DNA from: Hoeflea sp. 108 | Lineage (GTDB): Bacteria > Pseudomonadota > Alphaproteobacteria > Rhizobiales > Rhizobiaceae | Length of the DNA stretch: 64,000 nucleotides | NCBI RefSeq assembly: GCF_000372965.1 | Contig: NZ_KB890024.1 | Span: 186,001-250,000, forward strand | Reading direction: 5' to 3' | In this document: one piece after another, positions 18,128 through 26,750 of the stretch | Layout of the letters: each line of letters opens with the position of its first letter | How positions within the stretch are numbered: position 1 is the stretch's first letter | The notes under the pieces: model-generated | Databases searched by the model: none | Told to the model about the DNA's origin: nothing | The model's input: only the letters and a program-made list of their open reading frames with translations | Made by a program: the position numbers and the translations under genes

Positions 18128-18928
18128 ATGTTCGAGGCACTGGTGGAGCGCGGGTTCCAAATTGAGTTCCAGTCACATGCCCAGGCAATACTGAGCGTTG
18201 ATTTCCCTGCAGCGATTGAGGAACTTGAAACCGCGTTGCTTGCCACGACGATACCAATCGAGGAGATCATTGCGGGCGGAGGGGGAGAAGCGAAAGGCAC
18301 GCAGCGGCTACGGAATGCACTGAATGATCTGCATTGGCCTAAGACGGAGTTTGTCGTTGAACGGCGAATAAACGGCGTCCCTCGCGAAAGCCAGTCTCAC
18401 GAAGTTGACCATGTTCGCTCGTTTGCCACAGGTGAGCGGGTAGCTTTGGAGATCGAATGGAACAACAAGGACCCGTTCTACGATCGCGACCTGGAAAATT
18501 TCAAACGGCTCCATGCCGATGGTGCGATCTCAGTCGGCGTCATCGTGACAAGGGGGAAAAAACTTCACGACAATATGCGGGCCTTAGTGCGACGTTTCTT
18601 GGATGAGCGCCAAATACAGACATTCGGGGACATGAAGCAGTGGGGTTACGAGCCTACTTCCAGGCAGCGAAAGGCTATCGAAACGAAAGTTAGTCGGGCT
18701 CTCAACCCGCTGACTTTTCAGGAAGCGTTTACCAGCCAATTCGTTTCCGACAAATTTGGTGAGGCGACCACCCACTGGCGAAAGCTCGATGACCGACTGC
18801 GGCGTGGTGTAGGCAACCCATGCCCACTACTGTTGATCGGCCTACCCGACACGATTGTAACCTTCCACGAGGGCAAGGCGGCTCTCTCCGAGGTCGAGGC
18901 AGCGGAAGACATCGACAACAGTGCGTAA
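18128..18928 (+). CDS. second BglII/BstYI-family endonuclease
   Basis: 266 residues. Asp94 in HEVDHV, then Glu108-Ile-Glu110 in VALEIEWNNKDPFYDRDL, and GVIVTRG form the BglII/BstYI-like core, with an E-x-E in place of the E-x-Q of the neighbouring homologue. Length is near the family norm. Divergent from the first endonuclease with 163 bp between. Two diverged nucleases of one family beside one methyltransferase is unusual; they could be separate enzymes or two halves of one specificity. Confidence 0.8.
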   Translation: MFEALVERGFQIEFQSHAQAILSVDFPAAIEELETALLATTIPIEEIIAGGGGEAKGTQRLRNALNDLHWPKTEFVVERRINGVPRESQSHEVDHVRSFATGERVALEIEWNNKDPFYDRDLENFKRLHADGAISVGVIVTRGKKLHDNMRALVRRFLDERQIQTFGDMKQWGYEPTSRQRKAIETKVSRALNPLTFQEAFTSQFVSDKFGEATTHWRKLDDRLRRGVGNPCPLLLIGLPDTIVTFHEGKAALSEVEAAEDIDNSA

Positions 18929-19146
18929 GCCTAGCCATTTCCGCTGACGCGGGGCGATCTCAGGTGGGCTCGTCAGTGCTGCCAATCGCGCCGGCGCACT
19001 TCCTTTCGTCGGCTATGCTGGAGCTCGTCAGCAAGCTCCCCTGAGAGCGCGGACGACGGTCTGCTGGACGGTTGCCATTTCGATTGCAATTGGCGCCGAG
19101 CTTCGTTCAACGTTTCATCCTAGATTTGCGGCGTGCGGAGGGACAA

Positions 19147-19863
19147 ATGGCAAGAACGAGTGGTCACGGCAATCCGAATTGGACCAGAGATGAGACGCTG
19201 CTAGCACTAGACCTCTATTTTCGGCTCGATGGTCGCGTGCCTTCACCAAGCGCTTCTGAGGTCCAAGAACTCTCCGGAATTCTTCGGGCGCTGCCCTACC
19301 ACGCTGAGGCTGCAAAGCGTCCGTCCTTCCGCAACCCGGATGGCGTCGGTTTCAAGCTCATGAACTTGCGCCAGGTTGCAACAGGTAGGGGACTTGGAAA
19401 CGTATCCAGGACGGATCGAGAAATCTGGGAGCGGTATGGAAATCGCCCGAAAGACGTCCGCCGAATAGCTCAGGGGATATTATCTGGGATGACGATGCTC
19501 GAGGCTGGAGAGATACTGCCGGACGACGAGGAGTTTTCAGAGGGGCGCATCCTCACAGCGCTCCATCTCAAGCGAGAGCGGAATCCCAAAGCTAGAGCAA
19601 TGTTGCTCGATGATAGAAGATCACGCGGCTTGTCTTGCGAAGTATGCGGTTTGGCGCGACCCGATCTCGGGCCGGAACTCCAGGAAGCTCTTTTTGAGGC
19701 GCATCATGTCATTCCACTGGCGGAAGCTGGTGAACGCCGCACGAAACTATCGGATTTGTCGTTGCTGTGTGCTTGCTGCCATAGGCTTATCCATCGAGCG
19801 ATAACCATCAATGGGAGTTGGCTTAGTGTGGCTGAGGGGCGAAGCTTGATCGCAGAGCGATAG
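19147..19863 (+). CDS. HNH endonuclease
   Basis: 238 residues. The N-terminal part (NPNWTRDETLLALDLYF ... GVGFKLMNL) is the module found in HNH proteins linked to restriction loci. The C-terminal HNH domain has CEVCG, EAHHVIPL and CACCHRLIHR, giving two zinc-knuckle cysteine pairs and the catalytic His pair. ATG at 19147 follows GGAGGG; an upstream in-frame start at 19072 is less likely. A McrA-like modified-DNA endonuclease role is possible but unproven. Last gene before the island's right boundary. Confidence 0.85.
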   Translation: MARTSGHGNPNWTRDETLLALDLYFRLDGRVPSPSASEVQELSGILRALPYHAEAAKRPSFRNPDGVGFKLMNLRQVATGRGLGNVSRTDREIWERYGNRPKDVRRIAQGILSGMTMLEAGEILPDDEEFSEGRILTALHLKRERNPKARAMLLDDRRSRGLSCEVCGLARPDLGPELQEALFEAHHVIPLAEAGERRTKLSDLSLLCACCHRLIHRAITINGSWLSVAEGRSLIAER

Positions 19864-19905
19864 CGACTTCATCGGGCCACTGATTACGCCCACCGGCACA
19901 TCCCC

Positions 19906-19948
19906 GGCGCACCCGACAGGATTCGAACCTGTGACCTCTGCCTTCGGA
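19906..19948 (-). pseudogene. tRNA-Arg(CCG) 3' half, inverted orientation
   Basis: 43 nt that are the exact reverse complement of the tRNA-Arg segment from TCCGAAGG to the acceptor end GGGTGCGCC. The terminal A of CCA is not matched. Together with the direct 5' half at 7228-7267 it would make a full tRNA if the island were flipped. Confidence 0.92.
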
Positions 19949-19956
19949 CCGCCGCA

Positions 19957-20135
<179 letters not shown>

Positions 20136-20172
20136 GGTTAAGACTGAAATGGCCGGCGCTGAAGTTCTCAGT

Positions 20173-20190
20173 GTCACCAGATAGTCACCA
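20173..20190 (+). promoter_or_regulatory. putative integrase arm-type sites near attL
   Basis: Two GTCACCA copies 11 bp apart (20173 and 20184), about 40 bp inside attL. The same pair with the same spacing occurs beside attR, as expected for sites bound by the integrase N-terminal domain. Confidence 0.55.
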
Positions 20191-20328
20191 TAAGTTTGTT
20201 GGAAGATGAGCGCGAACGCACCGTGCCAACGAATGACCGGATGTCACGTGAGCACCCTCGGCACCCGGCTGCTTGACCCCCAGTAGTTTTCTGGCACTTT
20301 CTCGTTAGAAACGGGGGAAAGCCACAGA

Positions 20329-20691
20329 ATGCAACGCATCTCCATCGTCTGCTTGCTTTCACTGGCTTCTGTGACCTTGGCCCATGGCGAAGACGTGGCG
20401 CTCAGAGGAATAATGACCGGAGTGTGCTCGCGAATATTTGAAGGTGTCAAAGAAACTGATGACCTGAAAAACCCTAGGGCCATAGCGATGATCAGTTGGG
20501 CTCAGGGATACATCTCCGCGAACAATGTTGGTCGAATTCTTTCGGGCGCACACTACAGAGACATAGGATCCTTGTCGGCGTTGGAGCTATGGGCATCCAT
20601 GTTCGGATATTGCCAACGCAATCCCACTAAAACCGGCCTTGATGCAGTCATCCATGCTGAAGAACTGATGCAGTCCAAGCCCCCGTCATAG
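20329..20691 (+). CDS. small secreted protein, unknown function
   Basis: 120 residues with a clear Sec signal (MQRISIVCLLSLASVTLAHG). The mature part holds two cysteines (GVCSRIF and FGYCQRN) and an AISWAQGYISANN segment, reminiscent of the fold of Rap1a/Tai- or HdeA-like small periplasmic proteins, but similarity is only in pattern. First gene after attL. Confidence 0.6.
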   Translation: MQRISIVCLLSLASVTLAHGEDVALRGIMTGVCSRIFEGVKETDDLKNPRAIAMISWAQGYISANNVGRILSGAHYRDIGSLSALELWASMFGYCQRNPTKTGLDAVIHAEELMQSKPPS

Positions 20692-20737
20692 CTGTTCCGG
20701 CTAGCGGGGGGGCATCGTGGAATAGGAGGTTCTGGAC

Positions 20738-21004
20738 ATGAGGCTTGTTAATGCAGCGCTGATTGGGTGCGTATCTCTTTGGGCCACCGCAGCTTCAGCT
20801 CAGCAAACCTTTGGTGGGTACGAATGCACTGAAGATTGCTCGGGCCACAAGGCGGGGTACGAGTGGGCCGAGCGGAATAACATCACAGACGCTAGCGACT
20901 GCAACGGCAACAGCAATTCATTCAATGAAGGCTGTGAGACTTTCGTAGAGGACCCGTACCGCGGCGCCGACGAGGACGACGACGGCAATGAGATAGATAG
21001 CTGA
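20738..21004 (+). CDS. small secreted acidic Cys-containing protein
   Basis: 88 residues: signal peptide ending ASAQQ, then four cysteines (YECTEDCSGH, ASDCNGN, EGCETF) and a strongly acidic tail (GADEDDDGNEIDS). ATG follows AGGAGG. Such short signal-bearing proteins are common in rhizobial prophages; function unknown. Confidence 0.6.
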   Translation: MRLVNAALIGCVSLWATAASAQQTFGGYECTEDCSGHKAGYEWAERNNITDASDCNGNSNSFNEGCETFVEDPYRGADEDDDGNEIDS

Positions 21005-21093
21005 CGCGCCTTTGCAACCTTCAGAGAAGCGTTAGTTGACGGCACCAGTAGGCGGCTTCTACGGTTGAAATCGCCGTAGGTACGTAAAGGCCG

Positions 21094-21369
21094 ATGCTCA
21101 TGTCGAGAACAGGTCACATTCTGCCAGAGGTCAAGAAGCCTAGGCTGATCGTCGTCGCCGCGTTCAACCGCAATGAGGACGGCGACCTCATACCCGCGTT
21201 CGACCCCCGCCAGATGCAGAGCGAGGATGCCGCCAGGCGCTTGGCGAAGATGATCGAGAGCGAGCATGTCGGCGTGATCGCCTGGAGCCGAGAGGCAAAC
21301 CCAGCCATCGGTGAGTACGGCGAGCCGACTATCCTGTATCAGGCCGGCAGCGTCCCCGACATCGAGTAA
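21094..21369 (+). CDS. conserved hypothetical protein of rhizobial phage-like islands
   Basis: 91 residues, cytoplasmic, with KKPRLIVVAAFNRNEDGDL at the start and HVGVIAWSREANPAIGEYGE later. I recognise this pattern from rhizobial genomes but know no function. ATG at 21094 or 21100 can serve as start. Just upstream of the next gene (6 bp gap), so probably co-transcribed. Confidence 0.6.
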   Translation: MLMSRTGHILPEVKKPRLIVVAAFNRNEDGDLIPAFDPRQMQSEDAARRLAKMIESEHVGVIAWSREANPAIGEYGEPTILYQAGSVPDIE

Positions 21370-21375
21370 ACGGAG

Positions 21376-21891
21376 ATGGACGAACCGAGGTGGAAAAGAC
21401 GGCTCTTGCAAAGGCTGGATGGTTTGACGCCCAATTCGGGTCAAATCGGCGCGAAGCGAGTTCGTGTCAAAGAAGGCCCAGTAGAAGCATTTGTGATGCA
21501 GATTGAGAGCTGGGAGTGGGATTATTCTTTCGGTGTCGGGCCGGACTGGCAAACTAAGCAGTGGCGATCGACAGAGGGGCGCAATGTCAAATTTCGCGGG
21601 ATCTTGCAACGCCCAAACAGGTTCAGGGGTAAGGTGGTTCAGCTCACGCTTATGCCCAACAAGGCAATCGACGAGAGCGATCCGAGTTCTGCTCCCTCTG
21701 GCATTGGCCATCTATGGCGAACGCGTCCTGTTTGGACGCCCCAAGTCAGTATTCCTGCCAGCGCATTGACGCCTCTTCTTGTTGTCGCTGACAAGTTCAG
21801 ATTCGCGCTTTTTGAGGCAACTGCAGAAGGCGACATTAGAAATTTCACCCTCCAGATGACCATTGATGATGAGCAGCTTGGCGGCGTTTGA
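21376..21891 (+). CDS. hypothetical protein
   Basis: 171 residues, no signal peptide or TM segment, beta-rich composition (IESWEWDYSFGVGP, VVQLTLMPNK). ATG follows AACGGAG. Not recognised. Close behind the preceding gene, so likely in one transcription unit with it. Confidence 0.55.
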   Translation: MDEPRWKRRLLQRLDGLTPNSGQIGAKRVRVKEGPVEAFVMQIESWEWDYSFGVGPDWQTKQWRSTEGRNVKFRGILQRPNRFRGKVVQLTLMPNKAIDESDPSSAPSGIGHLWRTRPVWTPQVSIPASALTPLLVVADKFRFALFEATAEGDIRNFTLQMTIDDEQLGGV

Positions 21892-22057
21892 TCAGGTTAC
21901 GAATATGCCGTTCTGAGCACATCCAATAGTCGGCTATTTTGCCCTGGTGAGTACTGTCGAGGTGGCGTGGATGGCGTATGTCGCTTTTCGTTGCTGCCGG
22001 CTTTGCAGAAACCCCTTCGGCGTGCCACAAATGTGCAGACAATCCGGGGGGATAATC

Positions 22058-22318
22058 ATGAAGAGACTGTTGCCACTGGTCGCACTCGCGGCCATCGCTG
22101 GATGCGCCACTCCGCCATCCAACATCAAAGCTGCTCCATCGGACGGCCAGAAATGCAGCCAAGCAGACCGTGATCGCTTAGCTGACATCACATCCCGCCA
22201 GCAGCGTGTTGCCAATCAGGACGCACTTGGCGTGTTCATGATTGGCGTGCCGTTGGGCGGTTCCGAAACCCATGAGCCAGAGATAGCCCGCCTTAAGGGC
22301 CGGTGTGGTGTGAAGTAG
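22058..22318 (+). CDS. small lipoprotein
   Basis: 86 residues. Signal MKRLLPLVALAAIAGCATPP with lipobox AIAGC; mature part with two more cysteines (GQKCSQADRDR and GRCGVK). GGGGGGAT precedes the ATG. Likely membrane-anchored; could be a lysogenic-conversion or exclusion protein, but no evidence beyond the lipobox. Confidence 0.6.
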   Translation: MKRLLPLVALAAIAGCATPPSNIKAAPSDGQKCSQADRDRLADITSRQQRVANQDALGVFMIGVPLGGSETHEPEIARLKGRCGVK

Positions 22319-22328
22319 GCGCCCGAAT

Positions 22329-22958
22329 ATGGACATACGCGAAATCATGTTCAGCCTAGGAGATAGCCAGGAGATACCAAGCGCTGGTATGGCGGCTTTC
22401 CCAAGTGATGATCCTCTAACACCAACCTGGACCCTGACAACCATTCTTGGCCGTTTGCTAGACGTTGCCGAAAGAGATTTCGGTCCTCGGGACAGATCCT
22501 TTACCCCTATAGGAGTCGAGTTTCACGGGGACCATCCCAAGACTTGGTTCCCTGGGTTCTCTGACAAAATTGCAATCCGGCTGTCCGAGAATTCAAGGTT
22601 AGATCACCGTAGAGCGATATTTCAGTTGGCGCATGAAGTGATACACCTCCTGGCGCCGGTATCGCGCTCTGCGCCGGTGGTGGAAGAAGGCTTGGCCACC
22701 CACTTCAGCCACGTAGTCTCGAATGCAAACCGCTTGGGCTACACATCTGGTGTATCTAACTATCTTGAAGCGGAAGCAGCATTTGTGCGACTGCATTATA
22801 TGGACCCGACCGCCGTAAAGAGGATCCGCGAGGTTGAGCCGAGATTTGCGGATTGGACTTCGGCGCTGGTCAGACAGATAGTCCCAGGATGCCCCATCGA
22901 CTTGGCAGAGTTGCTCTGCTTGCCTTTCTCAGAATTGCAGACCGTGGCTACCGTCTAA
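22329..22958 (+). CDS. putative zinc metalloprotease-like protein (HEVIH)
   Basis: 209 residues. HEVIH at 102-106 with a downstream EEGLATHFS about 14 residues later (Glu120 as third ligand) is the arrangement of small gluzincin-like metallopeptidases. No signal peptide. It follows the lipoprotein by 10 bp, suggesting co-expression. Substrate unknown; similar small HExxH proteins occur as mobile-element cargo. Confidence 0.55.
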   Translation: MDIREIMFSLGDSQEIPSAGMAAFPSDDPLTPTWTLTTILGRLLDVAERDFGPRDRSFTPIGVEFHGDHPKTWFPGFSDKIAIRLSENSRLDHRRAIFQLAHEVIHLLAPVSRSAPVVEEGLATHFSHVVSNANRLGYTSGVSNYLEAEAAFVRLHYMDPTAVKRIREVEPRFADWTSALVRQIVPGCPIDLAELLCLPFSELQTVATV

Positions 22959-23000
22959 GACGAAGAAAGCCCCGCCACCTTTCGGCAGCGGGGTGATTGG

Positions 23001-23156
23001 GTGGTTAGTCGGCGGTACTGCAAGCATGGCCGCTTCAGCCATGGTGCCGCGGCAGCGTTAACGGCCGGTAAACCCAGCAGCGAATGGCTGGAAAAGGGCG
23101 GGTATCTGCCGGTGACGATGCTTGAAGAAGACGGCGAAGTCGACGGCAACGCCTAA
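23001..23156 (+). CDS. possible small protein
   Basis: 51-residue GTG-started frame reading RRYCKHGRFSHGAAAALTAG then KPSSEWLEKGGYLPV and an acidic end. The composition is protein-like, but the start lacks a good Shine-Dalgarno and the GTG overlaps a hairpin (CCCCGC/GCGGGG at 22970-22995). Low weight. Confidence 0.3.
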   Translation: MVSRRYCKHGRFSHGAAAALTAGKPSSEWLEKGGYLPVTMLEEDGEVDGNA

Positions 23157-23413
23157 ACGCAAAACCCTAGGCATAGGCGATGAAGACACTGAGAGAGCGG
23201 GTCGCGTTCGCGCGAACGCTGGCCCGAACAGCGATCACTATCTCACGCGCTTCGATTTAGATGCAGTGACAGCGCGAAAATCCAGATAGTGACCGCTTAG
23301 GGGGGCGGTGAAAAATGGGCTGCTCTTGTTGACGGCAACGACCACCGCCTGCGCCTTATGCGCAGAAACGGCGCGCTTCTGGTATAGCGCGGGATCGTTC
23401 TTTATCTTGACCA
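23157..23413. other. intergenic region with a short truncated HTH-like frame
   Basis: Contains a 26-codon frame at 23180-23260 starting MKTLRERVAFARTLAR, which looks like the beginning of an XRE-type repressor that is cut off. No full gene is seen. If it is a remnant, the prophage has lost its repressor. Confidence 0.3.
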
Positions 23414-24451
23414 TCAGTTTTCCCGCAGCGCCCGCCTTATGGCAGTTTTTGTCATGGCCTGGACGCATAAGTCACGCTTACGCCTAGGGGCTCCTCCAGG
23501 AGCCATAGAGGTAAACACAGTCGATCCGTCTTGGTTCACGACGAACCGCTTTTCCGTGTTGCCGTCGAGCTTAACCCAAACTTTTCTAACAGGATCTTGC
23601 ACTGGCCGCCAGTCAAGGCACTGTTCAACTTCCGCTAGCGCATTTGCCACCGCCAAAGCAGACGGAAAGCGATCATTCGGGTTTGGCTCAAGGCACTTGC
23701 TGACAACACGCTGCAGGTTGATTGGGACGTGCTCGCCAAAGAGGGCGCGGTCGGGGAAATTGCCTGATGCGATAGCCCGGCCAAGCGCGGGTCGGTCCAG
23801 CCCCGCTGGCGTCACGAATGCGGAATATTGGCGATGAAACTCGTCATTCCCGTTAAGCATTCGATAGAGCGTCAGACCAATCTGGTAGATGTCGAACGAC
23901 AGCGTATATGGTGGCCCGGCCACAACTTCGGGCGGCGCCATGCGAATATAGAGGCCATTCGGCTCGGCTTGGCCAAGCTGCATCTGTTTCGCGAGGCCGA
24001 AATCGGAAAGAAGCGCCTCGCCACGATTGGAGAGAAGCACGTTGTCCGGTTTGATATCGAAGTGGATTAGCCCTTTCGAATGTATGTTGTGCAGCCCGCA
24101 GAGCAATTGACAGCCGAGCTTCACAACCTCCCGCACTGTCAAGCGTCCGCCGTTCATAAGCCCCTTGACTGAGCCCCTCCGGTAGAAGGGCATCGCGATA
24201 TAGATGTTATCGGCGTCTTCGCACGCGTAATGGATTTGCACGACGTTCTGGTGGGTCGTATTGTAGAGGTGCTTGGCTTCGTCAAAAAACTCATCCGGGT
24301 CGGCTATCTGCGCTTTGGCAATGGTCTTCATTACGATTTCCGCGCCAAGCTGGGCATCGTGGACCACGTGGGTCGTGGAGTTACGGCCATCCGCACCAAT
24401 TTCCCGAATCTGGCGGAAATTTAGTTCGGCGCGCTGGTATGGCTTAAGCAT
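23414..24451 (-). CDS. Hanks-type serine/threonine protein kinase
   Basis: 345 residues. Kinase core: Lys42 in VMKTIAK, catalytic loop HFDIKPDNVLL at 130-140 (HFD instead of HRD), DFG at 150-152, APPEVV as the APE motif. The glycine loop is atypical (IGADGRNST). No transmembrane segment or PASTA domain. After the kinase comes a short 60-residue tail with VWVKLDGNTEKRFVVNQDG. It overlaps the upstream gene by 8 bp, so the two form an operon. Prophage-borne kinases of this sort can act in phage exclusion. Confidence 0.85.
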   Translation of the reverse strand: MLKPYQRAELNFRQIREIGADGRNSTTHVVHDAQLGAEIVMKTIAKAQIADPDEFFDEAKHLYNTTHQNVVQIHYACEDADNIYIAMPFYRRGSVKGLMNGGRLTVREVVKLGCQLLCGLHNIHSKGLIHFDIKPDNVLLSNRGEALLSDFGLAKQMQLGQAEPNGLYIRMAPPEVVAGPPYTLSFDIYQIGLTLYRMLNGNDEFHRQYSAFVTPAGLDRPALGRAIASGNFPDRALFGEHVPINLQRVVSKCLEPNPNDRFPSALAVANALAEVEQCLDWRPVQDPVRKVWVKLDGNTEKRFVVNQDGSTVFTSMAPGGAPRRKRDLCVQAMTKTAIRRALREN

Positions 24452-24899
24452 TGACGGCCCCCTTGGCGCACAGAATGGCTTCGCGTTGCTCCTTGCTCAT
24501 AGCTCCCCAATTTTCGACGCCGGGATCGGCAGCGCCGTCGATGATCGGCTTCAGGTCAGCCCTATCAATCCCCAGCCTAGAAGCGATGGACGAGATATGG
24601 CCGATGTAGAAGCCATCTAGATCGCTGCTGGCGAATGCTTCCTTGATTACGCCTTCAATCTCAATTCGAGCGACCGACGGGTTCTGTGCCGAAGGTTCAG
24701 TAGCGCGCACGCCTGCGCGAGTGACACCATACTCCCGCATTACATCAAGCAAGTTGCTGCGAATGTATTTTAGAGCATCGGGAGTATCAAAGGCTGCGGG
24801 AACGATGATTTTCTCAACGTTTACAATAGCCTGAGTGTCTGAATCATAGATGGCGAACGTAACGGCGGCCGGGGCCGCACGTATCCCGATAGTCTTCAT
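24444..24899 (-). CDS. conserved protein with possible RNase-H/RuvC-like fold, partner of the kinase
   Basis: 151 residues from ATG 24899. The order of predicted strands (KTIGIRAAPAAVTFAIYD, then EKIIVPAA, helix YIRSNLLDVMREYG, then AGVRATEPSAQ) is like the RuvC/YqgF RNase-H fold; this is pattern-based inference. Asp and Glu at the expected acidic sites are only partly kept. I recall kinase-linked copies of this family in rhizobia but know no published function. The overlap with the kinase implies translational coupling. Confidence 0.6.
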   Translation of the reverse strand: MKTIGIRAAPAAVTFAIYDSDTQAIVNVEKIIVPAAFDTPDALKYIRSNLLDVMREYGVTRAGVRATEPSAQNPSVARIEIEGVIKEAFASSDLDGFYIGHISSIASRLGIDRADLKPIIDGAADPGVENWGAMSKEQREAILCAKGAVNA

Positions 24900-25362
24900 C
24901 GATCCCCCCAAATCACTACGGGATCGTGTCTTTTTTATCGGCTGCGATCAAGCCTCAAAGCCATGGTATACTGAGGGTCGCCGGCCCGTCTCAGAAAGTG
25001 CAGGGCCACGGTCCGCACCGGCACTGCTTTCGTCAAACAGATTTTACCTAGATAGTCGCGTCGTTCCGCTCAGCCACCTCTCGGCAGCAGGCCGCGTAAT
25101 AAGTGGCAATGAACGCTAATCAAGGCTACGGCCTCGGTGTCGGAGCGTCCTTCTCGAGCAGCCGAACCGCACGATCGATCTACATGGATACGTTCTGAAG
25201 TATGTGTGTACCGGATACCGGATATGGAACAGAAGCTGTCCGGAGGTTCCGCAGGGATGCTCGGGTCCAAACTTTGGCCTTTGAACAACCATCGCGCTTG
25301 ATTCTTATAAGCGCGGGGATACGCTCTTATCGTGGTCTCAAAACGCCTTGCTGGAGGCATCC
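24900..25362. other. 463-bp intergenic region between divergent genes
   Basis: No convincing gene; an open minus frame at 25070-25360 has no ribosome-binding site. It should hold the promoter of the kinase operon and that of the zinc-ribbon gene. Confidence 0.45.
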
Positions 25363-25584
25363 ATGGATAAGCCGCGGTACCTCAATCACCAGCTCGAATG
25401 CCCTTATTGCAAAACTATTCGGCTGAGGATTCCTGAAGACGCCCTGCCCAGTACGCCCATCGCGTGCGACGACTGCGGCGAGTATCTCGGCAGCTGGGAT
25501 GAGATCCAATCCGATCTTGAGAAACAAGGCGGGACTAGCGGCGTATTCTTCCTCGAAAAGGGTCGTATCCGCCGGATAGCCTAG
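25363..25584 (+). CDS. small zinc-ribbon protein
   Basis: 73 residues with two CxxC pairs (LECPYCKT and IACDDCGEYLG) forming a zinc ribbon. ATG at 25363 follows GGAGG. Rhizobial islands often carry such proteins; role unknown. Confidence 0.65.
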   Translation: MDKPRYLNHQLECPYCKTIRLRIPEDALPSTPIACDDCGEYLGSWDEIQSDLEKQGGTSGVFFLEKGRIRRIA

Positions 25585-25599
25585 ATCGAAGGCAAGGCC

Positions 25600-25776
25600 T
25601 TACCTCACGATTGGACGCACCAAGGCAATCAGGCGATCAACACGTAATTCGGCCACTGATAGCAGTGCATCAATCTCGTCAAGCAATTCGCCGGAAGTGG
25701 GACGCAGCAACCCACGCGCTTCGCGTAGGTGGTTTTTGGCTGCCAGTGCGTCCTCTAGTTTCGTAGTTGGACCCAT
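25600..25776 (-). CDS. possible small hypothetical protein
   Basis: 58 residues, helical, LEDALAAKNHLREARGLL and DEIDALLSVAELRVDRLIAL. Start at 25776 or 25800; Shine-Dalgarno spacing is poor for both. Convergent with the zinc-ribbon gene. Confidence 0.4.
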   Translation of the reverse strand: MGPTTKLEDALAAKNHLREARGLLRPTSGELLDEIDALLSVAELRVDRLIALVRPIVR

Positions 25777-25870
25777 TGCTCCGTTCCAGCTTCCCCACAT
25801 CAGATGGCGTAAGCGCGAGAAACATCAAGTAGGTATGGCGCTGGTGACCCTGCCAAAGTGAAAAGGCCCG

Positions 25871-25984
25871 TCAGGCGGACCCATAAACGAAGAAAGCCCC
25901 GCCAAGGACCATACCAACGAGCCACCACAGCGCCTTGCCGAGCAGCCAAGCGCCGGCAGGCCATGCAATGAGGGCACAATGCAT
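25871..25984 (-). CDS. possible 37-residue membrane peptide
   Basis: Short frame rich in Trp, Leu and Gly (LIAWPAGAWLLGKALWWLVG then MVLGGAFFVYGSA), predicted to span the membrane once or twice. No clear ribosome-binding site, so weak support. Could be a holin-like or toxin-like peptide. Confidence 0.3.
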   Translation of the reverse strand: MHCALIAWPAGAWLLGKALWWLVGMVLGGAFFVYGSA

Positions 25985-26125
25985 GCAGCTAGCACGAAAG
26001 TTTTTCATTGGCGATTGCTATCATTGGCGGCAACACATAAGCTATCTTTATCGGTAGCTTCTGACACGGGCGTTGCCGGCTAAGGGTGGCCATCGTGCCC
26101 TGGCCCTGACCTGAAGGAGGACAAG

Positions 26126-26560
26126 ATGTCTTCCAATTACCTCGCCACCCTGGGTTCAGAAACCCATGACTGCAGTCCGCCAACTGGTGCTGCAGAAATC
26201 GCCGCGCATAGCTTGCCTCCTATCCAGTCGGCCTGCTCAAGCGCCCCCGTCGGAACCCCACATTCAGACGACAAAGGGCCGCTTTATCGGCAAGAACATA
26301 TGCTGCCGTCGCCAGAGGAAGAATATGAGGCTGCGACTACGATCCACCCGATCGGCTTTGCCCCGCATTGCAGCAGATACATCATTGCCAAGAATGCGGC
26401 CGGTGAAACGGCGATGGTGTCGTGGTCGTGTACTGGCGCACCGGCATCGGAGCAAGGCCACTGGGTGCGTCATGGGACAGGCGAGGACTTCGACGCCGTG
26501 GATTGGGTGAGTACCATCTGGACCGAGCTAGAAGTACGAACCCAACTGGCGGGGCAGTAG
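26126..26560 (+). CDS. hypothetical protein
   Basis: 144 residues preceded by a very good GAAGGAGG. The N-terminal 60 residues are Ser/Pro-rich and probably disordered; the rest is a compact domain (PHCSRYIIAKNAAGETAMVS, then EGHW-like GHWVRHGTG). Not recognised. Confidence 0.55.
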   Translation: MSSNYLATLGSETHDCSPPTGAAEIAAHSLPPIQSACSSAPVGTPHSDDKGPLYRQEHMLPSPEEEYEAATTIHPIGFAPHCSRYIIAKNAAGETAMVSWSCTGAPASEQGHWVRHGTGEDFDAVDWVSTIWTELEVRTQLAGQ

Positions 26561-26750
26561 CCCGGCAATGCCTCAGGCCGGCCTAGGCCGGCATGCGCCT
26601 GATCCCAGCGTCGCCGCATTCCTTGCCAGGCGAAATGCTAACGCTGAAATTGAGAGCAGGCTTCGACATATCGTCAGGGCAGATAGCCTTATGCGGCTGT
26701 CTACGGATATCGCCAAAAATGAGAAACAAATCGACTTCGGAGTTCTCATC

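Larger units (their letters stand above)
7268..19956. mobile_element. island 1: integrase-bearing defence island at tRNA-Arg(CCG)
   Basis: About 12.7 kb between the split tRNA half and the second copy of the 130-bp repeat. Base composition is lower in GC and more mixed than the flanks. Contents: an unknown HTH-like protein, a retron-TIR, a tyrosine integrase (10701-11687, not at an end), a small membrane protein, unknown genes, a Vsr/C5-methyltransferase/BglII-family cluster and an HNH nuclease. No conjugation or phage genes are visible. Confidence 0.85.

Noticed and set aside
7268..19956. CRISPR array or CBASS/Thoeris system
   Set aside because: No regularly spaced repeats and no cyclase or paired TIR/SIR2 genes; the TIR here is fused to an RT.
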